Positions 18,501 to 26,682 of a stretch of DNA of 64,000 nucleotides are shown here, piece by piece (position 1 is the first letter of the stretch; every line of letters begins with the position of its first letter). The notes beneath the pieces were generated by a model. It was not told the DNA's origin. It did no database searches and saw nothing but the letters and a program-made list of their open reading frames with translations. A program made the translations under genes and the position numbers. Origin of the DNA: Methanoculleus sp. (lineage in GTDB: Archaea > Halobacteriota > Methanomicrobia > Methanomicrobiales > Methanoculleaceae); NCBI GenBank assembly GCA_018433835.1, contig JAHDQM010000043.1:1-64000 (forward strand). The letters run 5' to 3'.

Positions 18501-18790
18501 CAGAAGGAGTGGAAGGTCGATACCTTCGCCCACAAAAACTCGTCGCGGACCGCGTCCCACCGCTCGCCCTCCTTCTCCGCGAGGGCCTGGCGGACCCGGA
18601 TTTTCATCTCGCCGGCCGCCTTCTCGGTGAAGGTCAGCGCGAGGATGTTCCCGACGCCGACGCCGGACTCAAGCAGGCTGAGGTACTTCCGCACCAGGAC
18701 GTGCGTCTTTCCCGTCCCCGCCCCGGCGGTGACGCACTTGCTCGTCGAGTGGTCGAGCGCGGCCCGGGCCTGGCGTTCAGTCAGTCCCAT
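15542..18790 (-). CDS. addA: AddA-type UvrD helicase-nuclease
   Basis: A 1082-residue superfamily-1 helicase with a C-terminal RecB-type nuclease, matching the AddA subunit of bacterial double-strand-break resection complexes. N-terminal motifs: Walker A TAGAGTGKTH, LTFTEKAAGEM, STFHSFC, DFDDLI, FVLVDEFQDTD, VGDPKQSIYLFREAD. The C-terminal helicase half has MTVHAAKGLEFPIVVVPDL and LFYVAVTRAKDHL. The nuclease domain near the end shows FRGAIDRLVQRPD followed by ALIDYKTG. It overlaps the AddB-like gene by 14 nt, so the two are co-translated. Together they should process DNA ends for recombination. AddAB is mainly bacterial, so transfer into this lineage is plausible. Confidence 0.88.
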   Translation of the reverse strand: MGLTERQARAALDHSTSKCVTAGAGTGKTHVLVRKYLSLLESGVGVGNILALTFTEKAAGEMKIRVRQALAEKEGERWDAVRDEFLWAKVSTFHSFCAGVLREFPVEAGVGPAFAVLDEREAFRLREEAAEGLIHGDPPGECRDAVIGTLRAVGAYELKNYLERLYTRRGAAEAFFAALEQSEEEVLDAWGAAVERHREAALAAFLARAAPSIETLRDLAARYPGERDPGEAYLRAVEPCLDGGIAVVAIAEVHKDPRFRANMGRKANWAGDDLERLRAAYRVLNQCLKDHAGALSLAVDPADPFTRATLEFLRDLGTVFGAFMGAVEAEKRRRNALDFDDLIDRTHRLFCDREDILATHFRDRFRFVLVDEFQDTDPVQIAIIRAILGDLAREPASLFVVGDPKQSIYLFREADVTQFSHTRDLIERDLGGETIALDVNFRSTPEVVGFTNAVFGALMAECGRPWEFLYEPLRANRTEDTGSVELLLCPKIKDRAAGRRAEARMAAKKIRAIVERGEKPVYRDGESRPAGYGDVAVLLERRTNLAYYEWALGCYGAPYHVHAGLGFYERQEVYDLYNILRFLANHLDDAALYGVLRSPYFGFSDARLFIIARPGASLFERLQAAAEPAAATLRGWLSLSRRLPPARLLRRIVDESGIFVVFGGMAGGEQAAANVEKLIAIAREADCSTLADFVAELGRSIDDGQREGDARVDLASTDAVSIMTVHAAKGLEFPIVVVPDLAETPRSGGGTIMVEDGLMLGVSIPNPANDHEREETSVLAILRDEHRQKEEAERKRLFYVAVTRAKDHLVLCGEMPAEVPESLAAGKTRMAWLAHCLGLSEEACARGEAVLGALRIPITLDPAAIPVDVQEAVPVYLPLPDDVPAAVVPAVILPPGEERAYSASELEAYLRGPAESRPPEFVAGENPLTRGLVVHEVFRGRDPTAVLRRYGMDPGLAGEYRELYERFLASPLMQGIVRDHREVPFWARVNGFAFRGAIDRLVQRPDGTWALIDYKTGTPGDAGDYAVQMTVYRHAAAQILGASVVPYLYFVDADRWVEVPVDEGRVFADIDRAVRGIEEGDS

Positions 18791-21700
18791 CGGGCATCAC
18801 CTCCGTGCTGAGCAGCCGCAGGGCGTCGAACCGGCAGACGGTCTTAAAGCCGCAGTAGCCCGGGCAGGGGCCGGCATCCGACCGGGGCGGGAAGCCCCCG
18901 CCGCGTATCCCGGCGAGGTACTGCTGCACCCACGAGAGAGTGGTCTCGATCAGTTCCCGGACGTCTCCGACGCTATTGCGCTGCGAGCCCGGGAAGCAGA
19001 CGAAGCAGTCCTTTAGCCCTGCGTCCCAGAAGACCGGCCGGTTTCCAACCTGCCCGCGCCTGAGGGTGTAGTAGGTGCCGGCGACGCCTTCCATCCCGGT
19101 CAGCGTCTCGACCGCCCGGAGGTAGAGCGGCAGCTGGAGCGCTTTCCCCGCTTCGATATCCTTGAGCAGGGGGTGGGAGGTCCCCGTCTTGTAGTCGGTG
19201 ATCATGAACCGTCCGTCGGGCATGACGTCGACCCGGTCGACCCTGCCCCGTATACGGACGGTCTCCCCGCCGAGCGGGACCGCGACCGCATCGGGTATCG
19301 AGGCCGCGTCGACCTCCCCCGGCACCACCGGGAGGCCGAACGAGACCTCGAAGGCGTGCGGGACGAAGCGGGAAGCCGCGACCTCCGCCTCGTGCCGGAG
19401 GAATCGCTCAAGGAGGCCCCTCCCCGCCGCGGGCGACCCGAGAAGGTGCTCCTTATCCGCGGCCCAGGCCGGGCTTTCAAACGTGAACAGGTCGGCCTCC
19501 TCCCGGCCGGCGTCGAGGATCCGCCGGAGGGCGTCCGGGTAGCACGCCTCGGTGACCGGGCCGTTGCCGTCGCCCTTCCAGCCGGAGTAGAACCGGTAGG
19601 CGATCCGGTGGACGAGGCTCCCCCGTTCCTGCGCCGTCAGGTCGGGGTCGGCTTCAGGCAGCGGCGCTAGATCGAGAACCCGCTCCAGATAGAACCGGAA
19701 CGGGCAGTCCGCGTAGGTCTCGAGTGCCGTCGGGGAGAAGACGGCCCCTTCGCCGAACCGTTCGGCGAGCGCCGCGAGGATTGCCGGGTCGTCGCCGATC
19801 CGGCCGTCGTAGGGGGAGTCGTAGCCGCCTTTCCGGTGGTAGTTCTCGATGTTGAGCCGGCGGACGGCCTCGCGGGCGGAGAGCCCCGGCGGCATCCTCT
19901 CCGGCCTCTCCCCCCGGGCGAGGAGGGCGCCGGCCCGCCGGGCTGCCGCGAGCCCGGAGTCCGGGAAGTCGCCGACCCCCCAGGTTTCCGGGGAGAAGGC
20001 CTCCCGGACGGCGTCCACGAACCCGGAGCGGACCAGCGGTGTCGCGCCGTCGGCCGCGGGGTAGCTCAGGTAGACCCGGGAGCGGGCGGCGAGGAGGGCC
20101 GCGGTGAAGTGGTAGCGCTCCTCCCGGAGGATGTCTTCTTTCGACCGCGTCGCAAGGCGCCGGGTCTCGGCATCGGTGGTGAACGGGAGCCGGGTGGTGA
20201 GCCGCGGCATTGCGCCCTCGACGAGGTCGCCGATGAAGAGGTAGGGGACGACGAGGTGCGCAACCTCCCGGACGCCGACCACCCGGACTGCCCCGGGATT
20301 CCGCCGCCGGCCGGTCCGGGTCCCGGCGAGAAGAAGCCCGAGCATGGAGGAGAACTCCGCAAGCGGCACCTTCTCTTTTGGCAGCAGCCAGGCGAAGCGC
20401 TCGAGCGCCGCGAGGGTCTCCATGAAACCCCCCAGATCCCGAGCCTCGTCCTCCAGCAGGTCGGGATCGCCCTCCTCCGGCATCGCCGGAGCCTGCCACC
20501 GGTCAAGGAGCGAGCGGTAGGCGGCGAGGTGCTCACGGACCGTCTTCGTCCCCTCGAGCGCCGAAAGATCGGCAAAGAGCCCCCGGACAACCTCCCGCGC
20601 CGCCTCTACCGAGGCGATCTTTGCTTCAAGCCGGGCTCTCGGGGAATCCGGCGTATCCGGCCGTGCTCGCTCGTCCTCGAGAGCAGAAGTCAATACCGCG
20701 AACCGTTCGTCCCAGGCGGCCGCTCCGGCGGTGATCCGGGCTTCCCGGGAGAGGATGTCGAGCTCGCAGCCGCCGGCGTTCGGCAGGTAGGGGGAGGTCG
20801 TGAGGGCGACGACGTCCTCCCTCCGGTAACCGCGGGCCGGGACGGCGAGGACCAGAAGAAGCGCCTGGACGAGCGGCGATGCGGCAAGCGGGCGGCCGCC
20901 GGACGCGGAGTACGGGAGCGCGAAGTCGGGGAAGACCTCTTCCACGTGAGGAACCGCCGATGCGAGATCGGGGAACGCGACCGCTATCTCGTCCGGCCGG
21001 ACCCCGGCGGCGACCAGATCCCGGATCTCCTGCGCGATCGCCCGGATCTCGTCGAGCCGGTCCCGCCTCTCGGCGATCCGGACGAACCTTCCGCAGTCCC
21101 CGGGCTCCCGCCGGTAGAAGAGCCCGGCGAGGTGCGAGAGGCGAACGTCGGGGACATCTCCGGAGACGACCGCGTCCGGGTGCAGCCACTCGCCGTCGTC
21201 CGAAAAGACCGCCGGGTTTGTGGCGTAGGGTAGCGAGTGGTGAAACTCCTCCGCGGTCTCCCGCAGGGAAAGAAGCAGGTCCCGCTCGAGCGGCATCGGA
21301 TCGAAGAGCCCGTAGGCGAAGACCGTACGGAACCCGTCGCCTCCGGACTCGGTGAGCAACCGGACGGCCCGGGCAACAAGGGTGCTCTCGTCGACAAGAT
21401 CGTGCTCGTCGAGAAACCGGAGGTAGGCGGCGAAGAGGGCGGCAATCTCGGCGCTCTTAGCGCTTGCAAGATCGCCGAGGGCGGCCGGGTAGTCGACCTT
21501 CCGCATGATGAGAACGGAAAAGAGGGTCGCGAGTTCGTCGACGGCCCCCGCCCCGGCGAGAAGCGGGTACCTGCCGGCGGCAAGCAGCCGGGCGAGGACG
21601 AGCCGGGACTCGGCCTCCGGGATCGGCGTCTCCGCCGTCGCGTGCTCCAGAAAGACCTTCCGGGCGAACCCGGGAAGGGTGGTGATGGCATCGGCGACGA

Positions 21701-21869
21701 ACGGGGCACCCTGCTCCCCGAGGCGGCGGGCGACCTCCCGGGCGAGGTAGGACGTCGGGACGATGAAGACGGTGCCGAACGGGTCGCGGGCGGCGGCTTT
21801 CCGGAATTGGGTGACGAACGCGTCGAGACCCTCTCCGGGCAATTGGCGGTACAGAACGGCGGGGGACAT
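18777..21869 (-). CDS. addB: AddB-type nuclease subunit with Fe-S cluster
   Basis: A 1030-residue protein resembling AddB. The N-terminal half looks like an inactivated helicase: TVFIVPTSYLAREVARRL stands where a Walker motif would be. The C-terminal nuclease domain has a first Cys in YADCPFRFYLERVL, the PD-(D/E)XK core RGRVDRVDVMPDGRF plus ITDYKTG, and a trio of Cys in CPGYCGFKTVC. The four Cys flank the nuclease as in AddB, where they bind a [4Fe-4S] cluster. The start at ATG 21869 follows AGGAGAGATT. The gene leads a two-gene operon with addA, overlapping it by 14 nt. Confidence 0.85.
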   Translation of the reverse strand: MSPAVLYRQLPGEGLDAFVTQFRKAAARDPFGTVFIVPTSYLAREVARRLGEQGAPFVADAITTLPGFARKVFLEHATAETPIPEAESRLVLARLLAAGRYPLLAGAGAVDELATLFSVLIMRKVDYPAALGDLASAKSAEIAALFAAYLRFLDEHDLVDESTLVARAVRLLTESGGDGFRTVFAYGLFDPMPLERDLLLSLRETAEEFHHSLPYATNPAVFSDDGEWLHPDAVVSGDVPDVRLSHLAGLFYRREPGDCGRFVRIAERRDRLDEIRAIAQEIRDLVAAGVRPDEIAVAFPDLASAVPHVEEVFPDFALPYSASGGRPLAASPLVQALLLVLAVPARGYRREDVVALTTSPYLPNAGGCELDILSREARITAGAAAWDERFAVLTSALEDERARPDTPDSPRARLEAKIASVEAAREVVRGLFADLSALEGTKTVREHLAAYRSLLDRWQAPAMPEEGDPDLLEDEARDLGGFMETLAALERFAWLLPKEKVPLAEFSSMLGLLLAGTRTGRRRNPGAVRVVGVREVAHLVVPYLFIGDLVEGAMPRLTTRLPFTTDAETRRLATRSKEDILREERYHFTAALLAARSRVYLSYPAADGATPLVRSGFVDAVREAFSPETWGVGDFPDSGLAAARRAGALLARGERPERMPPGLSAREAVRRLNIENYHRKGGYDSPYDGRIGDDPAILAALAERFGEGAVFSPTALETYADCPFRFYLERVLDLAPLPEADPDLTAQERGSLVHRIAYRFYSGWKGDGNGPVTEACYPDALRRILDAGREEADLFTFESPAWAADKEHLLGSPAAGRGLLERFLRHEAEVAASRFVPHAFEVSFGLPVVPGEVDAASIPDAVAVPLGGETVRIRGRVDRVDVMPDGRFMITDYKTGTSHPLLKDIEAGKALQLPLYLRAVETLTGMEGVAGTYYTLRRGQVGNRPVFWDAGLKDCFVCFPGSQRNSVGDVRELIETTLSWVQQYLAGIRGGGFPPRSDAGPCPGYCGFKTVCRFDALRLLSTEVMPDGTD

Positions 21870-22219
21870 CCGGCAATCTCTCCTGGTGAGGGGTTTAGGG
21901 GGGAGGGGGGATGAGTGTTGTTATTTGGGTCGGACGATCACGAGGCCCCCTCTCTGCCAAAACGCCATCTTCGTCTGCATACCTACTATCAGAAGAGTCC
22001 AATTGATGTCTATTGGCTACTAAATGCATCCTTATAGAAGACTCCATAGGAATTCGTCGGGGTATGGCTGCTTATAGCCAATAAAAGTATTAAATCAATC
22101 TTAGAAGAATTCACTCTACAGTCAATGTTGGTTTTACGCGGTGTAAAGAGCCGCTTCATCGAACTGAAGTGGCAAATTAATTAAAAAGAAATATCACCCT
22201 ACAGTATAACAGGTCTTTG
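21870..22219. other. AT-rich gap with a spaced inverted repeat
   Basis: No gene is supported in this 350-nt stretch between the divergent addB and NYN genes. Base composition becomes clearly AT-richer from about 21950. TATTGGCTA (22011-22019) recurs inverted as TAGCCAATA (22075-22083), and several TATA-like stretches lie closer to the NYN gene (for example AATTAATTAAAAAG before 22195). It may hold promoters for both genes and an acquisition boundary. Confidence 0.4.
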
Positions 22220-22987
22220 ATGGAATACATTCTCAAACCCTTTGAATCCCAGAAAAGACTAGCAGTACTCATTGATGCTGATAATACGTCTCCAGCAATC
22301 ATCAAGGACCTTCTAGACGAGATTGCGAAATATGGTACAGCAAGCGTCAAACGTATTTACGGTAATTGGACCTCGAACCAACTTCAGGGCTGGAAAGAGG
22401 TGTTGCTAAAGTACTCTATTCAACCGATACAGCAATTCAGTTACACAACAGGTAAAAATGCAACCGATAGTGCGATGATTATCGATGCCATGGATCTGCT
22501 GTACACCCACAAGTTCAATGGTTTCTGCTTAGTTTCGAGTGATAGCGATTTCACCCGTCTGGCCGCCCGGATCCGTGAAGCAGGTCTCACTGTCTTCGGT
22601 TTTGGAAGAGACACAACGCCAAAACCATTCGTGGATGCATGTGATAAGTTCATCTACACCGAGATTATCAGGCGTGATGAGACTGCCGGGCAAAAGGACG
22701 AGACTCGGGACAGCATCGCACTGGTTCCAAAGAATCCGAAAACCGACAAAGAATTCCTTGAATTGCTAATTTCCAGTGTTGAAGACGCATCCGATGAACA
22801 AGGGTGGGCTCATCTCAGCCTCGTAACGCAGACAATCCAGAAAAAATCGTCCGCGTTCGATCCGCGTAACTACGGTTTTAAGAAAGTGCTTGACCTCGTA
22901 GCAGCAACAGGGTTGTTTGATATCGATCCGCGTTCCTCTCCAAATTCAGATGCCAAATCCATCTACATAAAGAAAAAAGAGCAATAA
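22220..22987 (+). CDS. NYN (PIN-like) nuclease with C-terminal LOTUS/OST-HTH domain
   Basis: A 255-residue protein. Residues about 10-150 form a NYN/LabA-type PIN-like nuclease domain: LAVLIDADNTS with acidic ligands, DSAMIIDAMDLLY, and CLVSSDSDFTRLAARIREAG. Residues about 175-250 form an OST-HTH/LOTUS domain, an RNA-binding winged helix (LLISSVEDASDEQGWAHLS and YGFKKVLDLVAATGLFDI). NYN-LOTUS proteins occur in bacteria and in eukaryotic RNA-control factors such as MARF1, pointing to RNA cleavage or binding. ATG 22220 is preferred over the TTG codon just before it. The gene is much AT-richer than its neighbours, which suggests recent acquisition. Confidence 0.85.
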   Translation: MEYILKPFESQKRLAVLIDADNTSPAIIKDLLDEIAKYGTASVKRIYGNWTSNQLQGWKEVLLKYSIQPIQQFSYTTGKNATDSAMIIDAMDLLYTHKFNGFCLVSSDSDFTRLAARIREAGLTVFGFGRDTTPKPFVDACDKFIYTEIIRRDETAGQKDETRDSIALVPKNPKTDKEFLELLISSVEDASDEQGWAHLSLVTQTIQKKSSAFDPRNYGFKKVLDLVAATGLFDIDPRSSPNSDAKSIYIKKKEQ

Positions 22988-23224
22988 GGGATTTTTTGTA
23001 ACAGAGCGGATAATATGAAGATATACCCTTTTCAATTATGGTGTTCCTCTCTTCCGAGGATGAGGGACCTTCGCTCTCAGAATCCTGCCGAATCTACCCA
23101 GGACTCCAATCGTTTCTCCGAGATACGATGTGTTCAAAGTAGAGATTCCCGCCTACGACCACCCTGACCACAGCTCAGGATAGCCGCACGTTTAAATGCA
23201 GGCGTAGAGACGTATTGAACACTC

Positions 23225-23644
23225 ATGGACACGAACTTCTGCCGCCACTACACCGGCGACGGCACGCCGCCGTCGAACCGCTACTGCCGGGTCTGCCAGC
23301 AGGCAGCCTGCGACCGGCTGTGGCGGCTGGTTCTCGATCTCTCCGAATCAAACGGCGGAGACCCGGTTCCGCTCCCGGGGACGCGGGCAGTGCTCTTCCC
23401 GAACCAGAAGAACGCCGATTTCGTCCGGCTGCAGGTCAACTGCCGGTGGGGCCTCCCGAAGGAGGACTTCCTGCACTACGTCGCCACCGGCCACGCGAAG
23501 ATGGGACGGCGGGGGCAGCGGAGCGATCCCCGGGCATCGCCGAGCTGCACCAGGCAGGAGCCGTACGTGCAGGCGATAGTCGGGCTGCTCGGCGGGATGG
23601 ATATAGCGGATATAAAAGCGGTGCGAGAGGCGCAGAGCGGGTGA
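23225..23644 (+). CDS. hypothetical protein with Cys-rich N-terminus
   Basis: This 139-residue protein is not recognised. The first 30 residues contain FCRHYTG and YCRVCQQAAC, with a His and four Cys that could form a zinc site or bind Fe-S. The rest is rich in charged residues, with RLQVNCRWGLPKEDFLHYVATGH and a C-terminal helix (VGLLGGMDIADIKAVREA). The gene is isolated. A TATA-like TTTAAA about 34 nt before the ATG suggests a near-leaderless transcript. Confidence 0.55.
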   Translation: MDTNFCRHYTGDGTPPSNRYCRVCQQAACDRLWRLVLDLSESNGGDPVPLPGTRAVLFPNQKNADFVRLQVNCRWGLPKEDFLHYVATGHAKMGRRGQRSDPRASPSCTRQEPYVQAIVGLLGGMDIADIKAVREAQSG

Positions 23645-23870
23645 GCCGGGGCGTAACGTATACCCTTCCGACACTCCGGAACTCCACCCGCAAAAAGAAT
23701 ATCAAGGGATTTCGTCACCTTCGGTAGCCGCGTTCCCGGAACCAGATTTCAAAATCACTTAATAACTTGATCTCAAGATAAACTATCGTTCTTTCTTCCA
23801 ATGCAGCGAAACTGCGAGCAACGGAGTTCCTTGCAGGCCGGCGAAGAAGGATTACCACAGGAGAGACACC

Positions 23871-24728
23871 ATGAAGAAAACAGCGGTCACAGCAGGGACT
23901 CTCGTGCTTGCACTCTGCTTCCTCTTCGCATGCGGGTGCACCGCGACGCCTGCGGCGGCGGAGACGATCAGCCGGACAGCCGATACGACGCTCCCGACGA
24001 TCTCGTATAACAATACGCCCATCCGGTACGCCGGCGTGAACGGCGTCACTCTCGGATACCGTGAGTTCGGGGCGGAGAACGCCGAACCCCTCCTCATGAT
24101 CACGGGCTTTGGGGGGACGATGGAGATGTGGAACGCCACGTTCATCGGCATCCTCGAGGACAACTACCACGTCTACGTCTACGACCACCGCGGCATGGGG
24201 GAGAGCACCGACGTCGATGCCCAGTTCACCGTTGCACAGCTCGCGGACGATGCGGCGGGGCTCATGACCGCGCTCGGCTACGACAGCATGAACATCTACG
24301 GCGTCTCGATGGGGTCAACCGTCTCGCAGCAGCTCCTAATCGATCACCCGGATAAGGTGAGAAAGGCCGTCCTCTCCTCCGCCACCTACAGCGCGTCGAT
24401 CCCGGAGACGGAGAAACTCCACGGCATCCTTGAAGCGTGCGCCGGCAACCCGGACGAGCAGACCGCGATACGCAAAGAGGCTATGGCAAACCTCAACTGG
24501 GAAGGCAGCTACGACAGCCTTCCGGGGATCGAAAACGATGTCATGCTCATCACCGGGACCACGGACGACCTGACCCCGCAGTCGGTTGCGGTGGAGATTG
24601 CAGGCCGGATCAACGGGTCGTGGCTCGTCAGGTTCGAGGGCATCCCGCACGCGGGTTCGAACCACGCTCCCGTTGAGTACGGGACCATCGTCACGACGTT
24701 CCTGGAGATGGACGAATCTCCCGCGTAA
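23871..24728 (+). CDS. exported alpha/beta-hydrolase lipoprotein
   Basis: A 285-residue alpha/beta hydrolase with a signal sequence ending in a lipobox-like ACGC, so it is probably surface-anchored. The fold landmarks are MITGFGGTMEMW (oxyanion loop), YDHRGMGEST, the nucleophile elbow YGVSMGSTVS, a late acid in ITGTTDDLTP and a histidine in GIPHAGSNHAP. The region between the nucleophile and acid is short (about 90 residues), so the lid domain is small. The natural ester or other substrate is unknown. AGGAGAG ends 10 nt before ATG 23871. Confidence 0.85.
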   Translation: MKKTAVTAGTLVLALCFLFACGCTATPAAAETISRTADTTLPTISYNNTPIRYAGVNGVTLGYREFGAENAEPLLMITGFGGTMEMWNATFIGILEDNYHVYVYDHRGMGESTDVDAQFTVAQLADDAAGLMTALGYDSMNIYGVSMGSTVSQQLLIDHPDKVRKAVLSSATYSASIPETEKLHGILEACAGNPDEQTAIRKEAMANLNWEGSYDSLPGIENDVMLITGTTDDLTPQSVAVEIAGRINGSWLVRFEGIPHAGSNHAPVEYGTIVTTFLEMDESPA

Positions 24729-24821
24729 CTCTTTTTGGGCAGACCGTGGCCAGTACCTGCGCCTGGAAGGATAGGAATCATCCCGACGGTGCAAGCTGCA
24801 ACGATGCAGACTTCTGTTCCC

Positions 24822-25778
24822 TCATCCCCACCCAAGCCCGTACGCCAGCACGGCGACCAGGAAGACCATGATGCCGTTTCGGAGCACCGTCGAAACGAGC
24901 ATGATCTCCGTTCCCGTCCGCATCCCGAAGATCGCGACGTAGGACGAACCGAGCCAGCGGATGCTCCGCGTCACGCTGGTGAGGACGTTGCCGACGAGCA
25001 GGGTGAGGACGATCTGCTGCCAGGTCATATCCCCCGCGGCAAGCAGGGTGGACGCGACGCTCGCACCTGCGACGAAGCTGCCGAACTGGGCGGCGATGAC
25101 GGCGAACCCCTCCGGCGGTACGGGAAAGACCGCCCCTGCGCCCTGCATCATCCCGGAAAGCCGGTCGAAGGCACCCGCGTTGATGAGGAACGCGACGATG
25201 ACGATGGTGGGGACGGTGATCGAGAGCAGGCGCGTGAGCGTCTTTCTAGAGGATGTGCACGCCGTCCGTAGCGCTTCCCGGAGCGTGACAGTCGGCTCCT
25301 CCGCCGGAATAACCGGCGTGCATGGGGAGGGGGTGAGGACGGCCCGGCCGAAAAGCATGATGACCACGGTCTTTGCGAGGCCGACGAGCATCAGCAGGCC
25401 GAAGTAGATGAGACCGGGGATGCCGAGAAGCGGGATGTAGACCGGGAGGAGGTAGCGCCAGTGCATGACGACCGTCGGAAACGAGTTCATGGTGGCCGCG
25501 ATGATCAGTTCCTTCCGGGTGATGAGCTTCTTTGCATGGTAATTCATCAGCATGGCATTCGCGGCAGGAGGCGAGACGAAGGCCATGAGAAAACTGGTGC
25601 CGCACTCCTCCCTCAGGCAGGCGAACGAGGTGAGCGGGCGGGAGATTGCCGCAATCCTCCCGGCGATCTTCAGGGCGACGAGCACCTCGGCGAGGAAGAC
25701 GCCGACGACCATCATCGGGACCATCTCCCAAAGCAGGCCGGCTGCGAGCGCCACCGTCTGAACGATACTGTCGTACAT
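24822..25778 (-). CDS. Gate-domain (nucleoside-recognition-like) membrane protein
   Basis: A 318-residue integral membrane protein with about eight hydrophobic segments. The repeated GTSFLMAFVSPPAANAMLMNY and the second half with FGSFVAGASVASTLLAAG match the Gate-domain family found in nucleoside transporters, spore-maturation proteins and many methanogen proteins annotated as nucleoside recognition. Transport substrate is unknown. The loop in the middle (CTPVIPAEEPTVTLREAL) is cytoplasmic by charge. The gene is monocistronic, and the upstream region to 26020 is very AT-rich and shared with the divergent flavin reductase. Confidence 0.75.
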   Translation of the reverse strand: MYDSIVQTVALAAGLLWEMVPMMVVGVFLAEVLVALKIAGRIAAISRPLTSFACLREECGTSFLMAFVSPPAANAMLMNYHAKKLITRKELIIAATMNSFPTVVMHWRYLLPVYIPLLGIPGLIYFGLLMLVGLAKTVVIMLFGRAVLTPSPCTPVIPAEEPTVTLREALRTACTSSRKTLTRLLSITVPTIVIVAFLINAGAFDRLSGMMQGAGAVFPVPPEGFAVIAAQFGSFVAGASVASTLLAAGDMTWQQIVLTLLVGNVLTSVTRSIRWLGSSYVAIFGMRTGTEIMLVSTVLRNGIMVFLVAVLAYGLGWG

Positions 25779-25905
25779 GGCTCTCCCGGGTAACGGCTTC
25801 CCGAGACCGCCGCGCCCCCTGCGATATGAGGAACCTGTGTCTACAATCTAATAAATAATTGGATTTTGGTTTTAAAATTCCATTAAATATGATGTAGAAC
25901 AATAT

Positions 25906-26019
25906 TAGTAGCACTAAGCTGCAGGGGCACGTTCCGCGCCCGCCGGGCTCCCAGACAATAATTAAAAAATTCAAATATGAATGGAAGAAAATAATAATAA
26001 ATTAAAAAATAGTAGCACT
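25906..26019 (+). repeat. 10-bp direct repeat flanking the flavin-reductase promoter region
   Basis: TAGTAGCACT occurs at 25906-25915 and again at 26010-26019, the second copy ending one base before the ATG at 26021. Between them lie a GC-rich block and a long A/T-rich stretch with TTAAAAAATTCAAATATG. The repeat could be a regulator site or chance; see findings. Confidence 0.4.
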
Positions 26020-26020
26020 C

Positions 26021-26602
26021 ATGCAACTACCACCGCACAACCGTGAAAACGTCCTGCCGCTTCCCGTGGTGCTCATCTCGACTGTCTCAAAGACCGGGAT
26101 CCGCAATGCCGCACCGTGGGGGAATATCACGCCGATCCTCCGGCCTCTCGACGAGATCGTCCTCGCCTCCTGGCTGCGGCGCGACACCCTCGACAACATC
26201 AGGGAGACCGGCGAATTCGTCGTCAACGTGCCGCCGGCCACGATGATCGAGGAAGTGATGATCTGCGCCCGGAACTTCCCGCCCGAAATCGATGAGTTCG
26301 AGGAGGCAGGGCTCACCCCCCGGCCCTCGACCACTGTCGCACCGCCCGGCATCGAGGGGTCGGTCGCGTGGATGGAGTGCCGGCTCGTCGAGGAGATCAC
26401 GAGGGAGAAGTATGCGCTCGTCATCGGCAAAGTCGTCCATCTCGAGATGAACGACCGGCATGTCACCGGCGAGGGCGATATGGACTTCGGCGCCGCCCGG
26501 CCTCTCTGCATGGTCTGCGGCAACAACGGGATCCGGTTCACCTATCCCGTCGATGCAGGACGGTTTGCGCCCTACTCCGAGATGTTCGTCAGGAGAGCCT
26601 GA
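26021..26602 (+). CDS. flavin reductase/flavoredoxin-family protein
   Basis: A 193-residue FMN-binding split-barrel protein of the flavin reductase-like family. LPVVLISTVSKTGIRNAAPWG is the usual first strand-turn, ASWLRRDTLDNIRETGEFVVNV holds the flavin-contacting part, and VIGKVVHLEMND is the characteristic late strand. Such proteins in methanogens bind FMN and may serve oxygen or electron-transfer metabolism. The start codon lies directly after a direct repeat and no SD is visible, so translation may be leaderless. The gene ends about 80 nt before the methyltransferase gene. Confidence 0.85.
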   Translation: MQLPPHNRENVLPLPVVLISTVSKTGIRNAAPWGNITPILRPLDEIVLASWLRRDTLDNIRETGEFVVNVPPATMIEEVMICARNFPPEIDEFEEAGLTPRPSTTVAPPGIEGSVAWMECRLVEEITREKYALVIGKVVHLEMNDRHVTGEGDMDFGAARPLCMVCGNNGIRFTYPVDAGRFAPYSEMFVRRA

Positions 26603-26682
26603 AGCCCTCTATGAACGGCACAGAGAGGCGGATGGGAATTGACTATTCAGGAATATACTGCTCACAAAACGGGAAGATATGC

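Noticed and set aside
17033-18811. A 592-codon plus-strand frame opposite addA
   Set aside because: Antisense to a well-supported helicase gene; composition is typical of a shadow frame and no motif is seen.
19836-21233. A 465-codon plus-strand frame opposite addB
   Set aside because: Shadow frame: antisense, low complexity in Arg/Glu/Pro, no motifs.
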